19,619 nucleotides of DNA from Baffinella frigidus (lineage: Eukaryota; Cryptophyceae; Cryptomonadales; Baffinellaceae): NCBI GenBank assembly GCA_026770585.1, contig MU646332.1:1071183-1090801 (forward strand), in the 5' to 3' direction. Numbering within the stretch: the first letter of the stretch is position 1; the number at the start of each line of letters is the position of its first letter. The notes beneath the pieces are model-generated. The model ran no database searches, had not been told where the DNA came from, and saw nothing but the letters and a program-made list of their open reading frames with translations. Positions 1-7,191 of this stretch are shown one piece after another. The position numbers and the translations under genes were made by a program.

Positions 1-59
1 CCCCCGCCGGTGCCAATGATTGCAGCATATCTCCCAGATAACAAAGGCTTGCAGCGTAC

Positions 60-680
60 TTCCCAGATGCTGGGGCTGGAATCATACAGCGAGGGCTGGA
101 CCCCACCTAGAGCATATTCCCAGATATGGCTAGGGATGGCGGCTGGAAACATACAGCGAGACGGGCGTCGAAGTGCCGTGCGCGAACGTCGCTTCGGACT
201 GGAAAAAGCTTCGGACTGGAAAAAGCCCGCACTCGTCCTAGCCCATAGAAAATTGTACTTCGCAAGGCGTCTTTGTAAAGGATTCATGGAAAATTTAGGC
301 ATTTCAAACCCCCCAACTGAGTTAAGCTCAGAAATGGTTCCACGCCCCGCGCAAATCTGAGATGAAATCTTTCAATCCGCATACTACGTGGAGCCAAGGC
401 TTGCATTTTCCCAGATGGTAGGGCTGGCAGCATGCTGCGAGGCGGGCGTCGAAGTCAGCCGAGCCGTGCACGGCTCGGTCCCAGCCCAGAATAAACCATA
501 TTTCGAAAGGCGTCCATCTCAAGGATTCCTGGTGCAAAACCTGCTCACAAATGGCTCGACGCCCCACGCAAATCTGACAAAAAAACATGTTGAGGGCCGC
601 GAAGCATACTGCGAGGCGGGCGTCGAAGTCAGACGTGCCGTGCGCGAACGTTGCTTCTGACTGCGAAACATCCGCGCTCA
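60..680. repeat. Degenerate tandem repeat at the left edge
   Basis: GGCGTCGAAGT with flanking CATACTGCGAG and CGTGCGCGAACGT recurs near 155-200, 440-470 and 600-655. A second block (CGCAAGGCGTC...AAGGATTC...GCCCCGCGCAAATCTGA) recurs at 250-360 and 495-580. It probably belongs to the intron following exon 4 of the coiled-coil gene. Confidence 0.65.
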
Positions 681-681
681 C

Positions 682-3060
682 GCCCAGTTTTTTCGCCTTC
701 TCTGCCAGCACCGCCAGCCGCTCTGTGATCCTGCAGAAGGGGTTTTGGAGTTCAGTCGGAATTGGGGATTTCGGAATTGAGGAATTGAGGCATTTGGAAT
801 CGAGGAATTCGGAATTGCGGAATTGCTGAATTGAGGAATTGAGGAATTCGGAATTAAGTGAATCCGTGGAGTGATGCGAGGGAAGGGGTGGCGTGGGTGC
901 ATGGGCGTGGCGTTGAGCGCGGCCACGGCACCACCTAAGAGAGGAGGCAGCACCCCTCTCAGAAAGTGGGCGGGGATGACCGAACGATCGCCCACAAAGC
1001 CGTCCACGCCACGATGACCTGCGTACCAACTTGATTGCGTCTTTCTATTATGTGTGCACTACTAAAACTATTGTTATCCGGAATCCGGACTAAGTTGACA
1101 GATTTGTGGGTGAATTGACTTGCCAAGTTGGTACACAGGTCATCGTGGCGTGGGTCCCAGAGGCAGACAGAGGCGAGAACCTCCAACAGTTCAGTCTACC
1201 TGGTACGGGCGCTGGCAGCGCGATGCATCCACCCGCACCCTACACCCTCAACCCTGAAACCCAACCCTCAACCCTGAAACCCAACCCCTAACCCTAACCA
1301 CTCACCCCCTCAACCCCGCACAATCTGCAACAGCGTCACCGCCCATGAGGCGTGGCTGCGAGATAGCTATACGCGAATCCCGAACTCTAAACCCTCAACC
1401 CTCAACCCTCAACCATCCACCCCAAATCCTAAAACCTGAGAAAGACGCGAGACAGACGCGAGACAGACGTAAGACTGGGGCGGGGCGGGGGTTGGGGGTT
1501 AGGGTTCAGGGTTTGAGGAGGACGGAGGCTACCTGTCGCGTGCTTTTCCCGACACCTTGTACTGCTCTCTTTTCAGAGCCTGCGGGGGTTGTGGGCATCA
1601 GGGAGGGAGACACGGCGCGAGCGAGAGCGAGAGAGTGTGTGGGTGAGAGGGAGCGAGCGAGCGACAGAAAGAGAGGGAGGGAAGGAGAGAGAGAGAACAA
1701 ACGACAGAGAGAGGGTGTTAGTGTGTGAGAGAAAGAAAGCAAGAGAGCGAGAGAGAGAGCGAGAGAGAGCGAGAGAGTGAGAGAGCGAGCGAGAGAGAAA
1801 AGGAGAGAGAGATAAAGCTGCTTTGTTTTTCTCGCACGAGATCCCGGGTGTGCTTGTCCTCAAACAGTCCGGTCCTAGCAAGTGAGCCAGCCATCGCGCG
1901 TCACACAGAGAGAAACTCGACATTGTTGAAGAGGAGACGGCGAAAGAGCAGCAAATAACACATCAAACTGAGAGTCTGGGACAGGCAGGCAGGGCCCTGC
2001 AGCTATGGGCCTTGATTTAGGGTTTAATGAAAGACCTAAACCCTTGATCCTGAACCTTGAACCCTAAACCCTCAATCCTAGACCCTAGACCCTAGACCCT
2101 AGTCCTTCAACCCTAGACCCTGAACCCTAACCGCGCGGAGGTGAAGTGCACTGCGAATCTGGATATTTTGTAATAGTCAACAACCCCACAAATCTGTAAA
2201 CTTTAGAAACGAGATACACCAACCACGCAAGAGTGTAACACAGACCTGGGAAAACAAGTCAGGTCACAAGGACTTTGTATCAACTTCCCGAAATTTCGAT
2301 TTTTCTCTGGGGAGAATGTTGACTTATGAACATTTGAAAATAGCCAGATCTGGCTATTTTTCCTACACGGCACTCTGCCCTCCACTCTTGCGTGGAACGG
2401 TGTACGATTTTCGATTTTCGCCTTGAGTTGACTAATACAAAAACTTGGCCCTAGCAGTGAAGTGACCTGCTGCTCCTTGTTGATTTCGCTGATCTGCGCG
2501 CGGAGCTCCGCTTCTTGCGACAGTGACTGGTGTGGCCCCGAAAGAGAGCGGAATCAGACACTCTCGTTTTTTTGAAAAAATAAGACTCCAGCAGTTGGCA
2601 ATGCTGAGGGTGAAAGCGGCGCGGCGAAGGCACCCCCCGTACACGTGCATTGCAATGGGAGCACGACGGTACTCTGGGTTGCACAGATTAGACCCCGGTG
2701 GCATCTCGCTGCATGGAAAGAGCGGGATAGCCGCGGGAGAAATGCAGTAACCTGCTGGATGTTGCATTCCTGCTTTGCGATCGCGTCGAGCTGCGCGAGC
2801 AGCGGCGTTGGCAGGCGGAGCTCAGCGAAACGTGCAGCGTCAACTCCTTCTCCTTCGGCGGGATCCCCCGCAGGTGCGGAGCCTCCGCTAGCCTCCACGG
2901 TCTGTTCATCTGTGGTTCGCTCAGAGCCGAGATCCCCGTCTTGCTGCCCCGAGTGCACAACCGTCGGTTCCACGCTGATCATGCTCGCCCGAAAGCCCGT
3001 CACCGGGCGCGACCCGCTCGCCTCGGACAGCCCAGGGGTCTCCTTCCCTGGCTTCGCCAT
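682..3060 (-). CDS. Coiled-coil protein of unknown function, exons 1-4, 3' end not in window
   Basis: Exons on the minus strand: 3060-2752, 2526-2467, 1579-1533 and 730-682. All introns are GT-AG and phases 0, 0 and 2 match at the three joins, giving 155 residues so far. The ATG at 3060 sits in a good context (ATCATGGCG). Residues 1-75 are low-complexity, acidic and Ser/Gly/Ala-rich. From about residue 79 the chain becomes helical: LRLPTPLLAQLDAIAKQE, then QEAELRAQISEINKEQQ, ALKREQYKVSGKARDR and ITERLAVLAEKAKKLG, with charged heptad-like patterning typical of a coiled coil. The last donor shown (GTGAGC at 681-676) leads into an intron that reaches the left edge. I do not recognise the family; no domain name is justified. 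Exons 1 and 2 are the firmest; exons 3 and 4 rest on splice phase and helical continuity. Confidence 0.6.
752..858. repeat. GGAATT minisatellite
   Basis: Units of GAGGAATT, CGGAATT and GCGGAATT repeat through about 105 bp, just upstream (sense strand) of exon 4 of the coiled-coil gene. Confidence 0.85.
1004..1153. mobile_element. Element with 30-bp terminal inverted repeats
   Basis: The 30-bp arms at 1004-1033 and 1124-1153 are reverse complements with one mismatch (core GGTCATCGTGGCGTGG). Short AT-rich interior, no coding. Lies in intron 3 of the coiled-coil gene. Confidence 0.7.
1236..1517. repeat. Telomere-like blocks in intron 3 of the coiled-coil gene
   Basis: CCCTCAACCCTGAAACCCAA-type units at 1236-1310 and 1380-1435, then G-rich units (GGGGGTTAGGGTTCAGGG) at 1490-1517 directly downstream of the exon 3 donor. 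Orientation switches within the block, which also contains a small GAGACAGACGC repeat near 1440-1475. Confidence 0.75.
1605..1818 (+). repeat. GA-rich microsatellite
   Basis: GAGAGAGCGAGAG-type purine run, interrupted by CGAGCGA and AACAAACGA; translates to Arg/Glu or Ser/Leu in several frames without being a gene. Confidence 0.9.
2012..2132 (-). repeat. CCCTAGA/CCCTAAA-type block in intron 2 of the coiled-coil gene
   Basis: ACCCTAGACCCTAGACCCTA-type units on the plus strand (C-rich), opposite in orientation to the arrays at 9-15 kb. Confidence 0.8.
2215..2404. mobile_element. TA-flanked inverted-repeat element in intron 2 of the coiled-coil gene
   Basis: Arms ACACCAACCACGCAAGAGTG and CACTCTTGCGTGGAACGGTGT with TA at both edges. 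Interior has a small palindrome AAATAGCCAGATCTGGCTATTTT. Confidence 0.7.
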
Positions 3061-3130
3061 GATTGAAAACCTCCCCGCCCGCAACTCGATATGGAACCTG
3101 GAAGCGCTCAGTCCTGGACCTCTTTATGTG

Positions 3131-3148
3131 GGATGGGCCCGCCTCGGG
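3131..3148 (-). promoter_or_regulatory. 18-bp motif upstream of the coiled-coil gene start
   Basis: Identical to the 18-mer at 12361-12378 and at nearly the same distance (71 bp) from a minus-strand start codon (3060). A shared core-promoter or 5' leader element is the simplest reading, but a common dispersed repeat cannot be excluded. Confidence 0.45.
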
Positions 3149-3500
3149 TTACGATTTCTCAATATTTCGGATTAGCCTAAATTTTAAGGAGGAGGATCTT
3201 AAGTGGCCGCTTGTTTTTTAGTCGTCTCAAAAATTCGATCTATTCCTGCATCGAGGTGAGGGCCACTGCTCCCACAGGCTCTTCCCAGCCACCGCAGCGT
3301 CATCGGATAGCAGCAGTGGTTATGGACATGAGGAGAGCAAGATTTTTGCGTTTTGCACCCATGAATCACCTCTGACGGAGCAACGCAACCTGTCTGCCCT
3401 TGTGAACCTATCTCTGTCTCGGCTGGGAGCTTTGCTGGAGCGCTGCTCGCTGGAGCGGCTGCAACATTGCTTGAGCGCTGTGGTATAGAGCGGTGCAAAC

Positions 3501-5472
3501 ATGGCTCCAGCCAGCACCAGCGAGCTGGAGATCTGCATGGCAGTTCGGATCAGGCAGGAGGCATAGATTCTCTGGGTACATCACGGTCTCATGCTAGAAG
3601 GAGCGAGAAACGTTTGTGTTGGTTTCGCAGCTGTACGATCGCGTATCAGGGGCGAGGAATGCCTCAGCCAAAGGGCTTCTAGCTGTGGACATCAATGCTC
3701 AGTTGATATACCTCCGTTCCGACACCCCGCATCCGCCACATTCTCTCTGACGAATGTTCCCCGGGGCACCACAGGACGGTAGCTGGGATTGAAGCGCTGA
3801 TCAGCTGCGATGTTTGAGATCCTGGGGTTCAACCTGGTGGCGGCGCCCATGAAGATGGTCCGCTGCCTCCCCTGACTCCCCCGTCCCCCGGATCTGCCCG
3901 TGTCTATATCTCGAGAGGTCAGTTGTGCGGCAGACAGGCAGGGATGGGCGAGGCTGGCAAGGCTAGCTAGGGGCACTAGAATCACCGCCCAGGCGAACCG
4001 GGGTTCTAAAAAAAGTCGCATCGCGCTCTTTTCTCAGCGCCCCGAGAATCCCGCCGTCGTGTCTACACTCTACGTCTAGCCCCAGCTGGAGAGCTAGCGA
4101 GTGGGAAAGGGGCGTCTCTTTCTCGGATCTGCCCACCCTGGAGGCAACCCAGGGGCAAATCGTAAGTCAATCTTCCGATGATGCCACCCGATTCTGGTGG
4201 CATTTGTATCGGAGTTGACTTAAGAGACCATCGATTTGCCCATTAGTTGCCTCCAGGATGGCCCTGTCCATCTCTGTCTGCCTGCCGCACAGCGCACCTC
4301 TCGCTAATCAGCCTTGCCAGCCTCTTCCCTCCCTGCCTGTCTGCCGCACACCTGACCTCTCGATGATCTCCCAGCCAGTCCTCACAGCGGGGATCTTCAA
4401 CCAGCCACCCCCCGCCACCAGCCCTCCCAAGTGGCTCAAATAGTGCCCTGGAAGGTCTTCGAATTTACCTTGGATCCGGGTCACTTTTGACCCCGGTCCA
4501 AGGTAAATCGAAAATGCCCCAGAGCAGTATTTGAGCCACCTGCAAGGGCTAGTGGTGCCTGTCTTCCACACAACTGACATCGCATTCCACTCGCAGCCGG
4601 TGTTCAACACGAGTCTCTTCAACCAGTCGCTGGCCAAACGCGTCGACACGACGTCCGTCGTCGTCGATCAGGTCCCCTCCCACTTCACCACTTGACTACT
4701 TCACGACTAGTGTTTTCGCGGACCAGCGACCAGGTCCCCTCCCACTCCACCACTAGTTTTTTGCTTCACCGTTAGTGTTTTCTGACGAGCTCTCTTCTCC
4801 CGCACCACGACTCTTCGATTGCCTCCCACTTCACCACAGGGTTACCTCGCTCAGAAGGAGCCGCGTCCCCCCCTAGGACCACCGTAGGGCTATCCCTTAA
4901 GTGGCGAGGCGGTCAAAATTGACCGCCAAGAGGTCCTAGACAGGTCCTAGGGCCCTACGGTAGGGCGTATGAACCTACTCGCCACGTAAGGGATACAGGC
5001 CTACTGTAGGGTAATAGGGGAGTGCTCTCCCACTTGCCCCAGACAGATTTGTCTGCCAACCTGACGGAGATAGAGGTAGATTTAACCACCAGAACTTCAC
5101 CACTAGCTTCCGACCAGCTCTCTCCTCCCGCGCCACTCGTCGATTGCCCCGTGACATGCCGTGTTGACCAGTACATGGGTACCTAGCTCATAAGAAAGCG
5201 CCCCCCCCCCCCCAAGACCGCCATAGGGCCCTAGGCATAGGCCTCTACCGTAGGGTCCAGGGAGGTGGCGTTTTCTTATCAGCGAGGTACCCCTGTACAG
5301 CATCCCACGCGCGGTGGTGCAACCCCCCTCCCCTCCCAGCCTCTCACCCACTGACCCACATCAGGCGGCGCGCGTGGGCGCGCACGGGTTCCACCTCGCC
5401 AAGACGAGCATGAAGAGCATCCGGGACCACCCGTGCGAGGAGTCGCCGGCGCCCGGCTGCGTCATCCCTTGA
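3501..5472 (+). CDS. Unknown protein, modelled as six exons; last two exons well supported
   Basis: Model: 3501-3542, 3631-3715, 3805-3857, 4026ff (about 36 nt, starting RPENPAVV), 4597-4671, 5365-5472. All joins are GT-AG and phase-consistent and give about 132 aa. The firm part is the end: exon 4597-4671 (PVFNTSLFNQSLAKR...) with donor AG/GTCCCC, and exon 5365-5472 after a TCAG acceptor (AARVGAHGFHLAKTS... ending GCVIP and TGA), followed 45 nt later by AATAAA. Exon 3631-3715 reads KGLLAVDINAQLIYL and 3805-3857 reads MFEILGFNLVAAPMK, both protein-like. The start ATG has context AAACATGG. The C-terminal Cys-Val-Ile-Pro resembles a prenylation box, but Pro at the last position is atypical. Exon 4597 could begin further upstream because the frame stays open back to about 4547. 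Family not recognised; a competing open frame runs on the minus strand at 3692-4021. Confidence 0.45.
4137..4257. mobile_element. Palindromic element, CCTGGAGGCAAC ends
   Basis: CCTGGAGGCAAC ... GTTGCCTCCAGG ends, with GGGCAAATCG/CGATTTGCCC and a central TGCCACC/GGTGGCA pair. Fold-back along its whole length. Confidence 0.75.
4430..4541. mobile_element. Palindromic element, AGTGGCTCAAATA ends
   Basis: AGTGGCTCAAATAGTGCCCTGG pairs with its inverted copy near 4519-4541; the centre is a strong hairpin built on ATTTACCTTGGA and TCCAAGGTAAAT. It lies just upstream of exon 4597-4671 of the plus-strand gene. Confidence 0.7.
4891..4995. mobile_element. MITE family A copy 1, nested in a family B element
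   Basis: TATCCCTTAAGTGGCGAG at one end and CTCGCCACGTAAGGGATA at the other, TA at both edges as expected for a Tc1/mariner-type TA target duplication. Internal GGTCCTAGGGCCCTACGG is shared with the other copies. Non-coding. It interrupts a family B element (4836-4890 and 4996 onward). Confidence 0.8.
5172..5297. mobile_element. MITE family B copy
   Basis: Ends TACATGGGTACCTAGCTCAT and GAGCGAGGTACCCCTGTA; inner arms contain AAGAAAGCGCC and GGCGTTTTCTTAT. TA at both edges. No coding capacity. Confidence 0.8.
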
Positions 5473-5516
5473 TCGCTGAGTCTCGTTTCGAGAGGTTCGA
5501 GAGGGCGTGCGTTGTG

Positions 5517-5522
5517 AATAAA
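5517..5522 (+). other. Polyadenylation signal AATAAA
   Basis: AATAAA lies 45 nt after the TGA at 5470-5472 of the plus-strand gene, followed by GT-rich sequence (AAGTGGTTGCTTG). Its position supports 5365-5472 being a true terminal exon. I found no equivalent hexamer after the methyltransferase stop. Confidence 0.5.
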
Positions 5523-5726
5523 GTGGTTGCTTGATGAAAAGACGGTGCGCCCGGAGTTACCGCCTGCGCGGTGCACGACGGAGCGGTGCGTGGGGGGACG
5601 AGGGGTGCAGAGGCAGCAGCTTTCGCGGCCAGGCACGGGTGCCGCAGGCACGGCTCTTGACCCCCACTCGACCACACCCTACGCGTGACGACGGGCCCGC
5701 CTCGGAGCCCTGAGTCGACGGTGTCC

Positions 5727-5847
5727 TACAGGGGCACCTCGCTCATAAGAAAGCGCCTCCCTCCTAGGACCACCGTAGGGCCCTAGGCGTCGGCCTACTG
5801 TAGGGTCCTAGGGGGGGGCGGTTGCTTATGAGCGAGGTACCCCTGTA
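5727..5847. mobile_element. MITE family B copy between 36-bp direct repeats
   Basis: Ends TACAGGGGCACCTCGCTCAT and GAGCGAGGTACCCCTGTA. The 36-bp sequence at 5681-5716 recurs at 5847-5882, far longer than a TA target duplication, so the locus also underwent a 166-bp tandem duplication. Confidence 0.8.
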
Positions 5848-6394
5848 CGCGTGACGACGGGCCCGCCTCGGAGCCCTGAGTCTGCGGTGGTCAAGTGCCG
5901 AGCCCCGCCACGCGGGCTGGGCAAACACGCAGGGTCGGACGCTGTGAGGACTATCCGGGGATGAGCCCGCCTCGGCAGAAGTTGGAGCCATCGGCTGGAG
6001 AAAGCCAGTGCTGGCGGCCGGCGCTCCTGTCTCGCGTCAGAATGGAGGGGGGGGGGGGGGGGGGGCAAGCCGAGGATCGGTGAGAGGGGCGCGCAGGGCT
6101 CGCAGCTGGGGCCACATTCAGCTCTTCGCTGTAGACAGGCGGCGGGATTCTTGGGGCGCTGTCATAGAGCGCGATGCGACATTTTTTAGATACCCGATTC
6201 GCATGGGCTGCGATCTAGTGCCCCGGCGCTCACCAAACGCTGCTATCCCGGCTCTGACCTAGGCGCTGGCTTGGCCGAAGTCAACTGTCCAGACGCCCCA
6301 TACTGATAGCGCGGCAGGAACGGCTCTTTTACCCCACTCGGTCACGCCTCACAGCTGTACGTGCAACGCCGGGCCCGCCTCGGAGTCGTACGTC
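5848..6394. other. Intergenic DNA between MITEs, no gene seen
   Basis: GC-rich, contains a G-run at 6045-6065 and GGGCCCGCCTCGGAG at 5857 and 6370. The block ACGGCTCTT...CCCCACTCG...GGGCCCGCCTCGGAG at 5650-5708 is repeated at 6318-6384. No coding or RNA gene recognised. Confidence 0.5.
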
Positions 6395-6520
6395 TGCAGG
6401 GGTACCTCGCTCATAAGAAACCGCACTCCCCCCTAGGACCATCATAGGGCCCTAGCTAGGCATGGTCCTAATGTAGACTCCAAGGGGAAGGCGTTTTCTT
6501 GTGAGCGAGGTACCCCTGTG
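6395..6520. mobile_element. MITE family B copy
   Basis: Starts GCAGGGGTACCTCGCTCAT and ends GAGCGAGGTACCCCTG; terminal TA has mutated to TG on both sides. Confidence 0.75.
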
Positions 6521-6581
6521 TGTTTTCCCAGTCGGGGTGTTGCAAAAACACGAACAAACGAATGCAGGCGCAGGAAGCGGG

Positions 6582-6806
6582 TACAGGGGACCTCGCTCAT
6601 AAGAAAACGCCCCCCCCACAGGACCATGGGCCTACAGGGGTACCTCGCTCATAAGAAACGACCCCCCCCCCTAGGACCACCATAGGGCCCTACTGTAGGG
6701 TCCTAGGGGGCGTTGGTTTCTTATGAGCGAGGTACCCCTGTATGTCTAAGGCTCTACGGTGGTCCTATGGGAGGGGGCGGTTTCTTACGAGCGAGGTACC
6801 CCTGTA
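6582..6806. mobile_element. Cluster of family B elements: truncated, complete, half
   Basis: A left-arm fragment (6582-6631) is followed by a complete copy (6633-6742) and then by a right half (6743-6806). The adjoining ends suggest repeated insertion at, or recombination between, the TA edges. A further right-arm fragment lies at 6905-6932. Confidence 0.75.
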
Positions 6807-6979
6807 CATGTAGATCTGTGGATTCCGATGTTTATTCCCGAAGGCACGTGCAGCCCTGGAGCTTAGCGCACACTCGAGCTACACCCGACCGTTTTCAGAA
6901 TCCCCGCTTTTTATGGGCGAGGTACCCCTGTAACGGCGCGCGGCGGGCTCCTCCTGCTGTCTCTGGGGACAAGCCCCAC

Positions 6980-7153
6980 ATAGGAGTACGACCCGAATTT
7001 TAAGGTCGACATTTAAGGTCCACACACCCGTTTTCTGTGGACCTTGATTATGTAAGGTCCGCACACACCCGTTTCTGTGGACCTTAATTATTTTAAGGTC
7101 CGCACACCACACCCCTCAAAATTGTGTGACCTCAATTTCGAGTAACCCCTGTA
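6980..7153. mobile_element. Family C-like palindromic element next to the methyltransferase stop
   Basis: The right end TTTCGAGTAACCCCTGTA resembles family C. Inside are repeated hairpins built on AAGGTCCACACACCCG and CTGTGGACCTT (7014-7046, 7056-7086). It ends 39 bp past the methyltransferase stop codon and may lie in its 3' untranslated region. Confidence 0.6.
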
Positions 7154-7191
7154 GCGGAGCAACGTTACACAGTGACTTTGGACAGTAAAGA

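Noticed and set aside
328-1029. 233-codon minus-strand frame
   Set aside because: Mostly translated GGAATT minisatellite (Asn-Ser-Ser-Ile-Pro) and tandem repeat. Only the 16 codons at 682-730 look like an exon, by splice phase.
1345-1958. Arg/Glu- and Ser/Leu-rich frames on both strands
   Set aside because: They are translations of the GA microsatellite; the same happens with CT runs at 14190-14280 and 16226-16335.
3692-4021. 109-codon minus frame with a signal-peptide-like start
   Set aside because: The signal-like part derives from a sequence repeated inverted at 4310-4365, and the frame overlaps phase-consistent exons on the plus strand. Not fully excluded.
5480-6330. tRNA or other structured RNA gene
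   Set aside because: No tRNA-like cloverleaf with a GTTCRA-type T loop could be assembled by eye; the fold-back sequences here are MITE arms.
6860-7190. Possible terminator or riboswitch formed by the GGTCCACACACCCG hairpins
   Set aside because: The hairpins are internal repeats of an inverted-repeat element ending in CGAGTAACCCCTGTA; no evidence for an RNA function.
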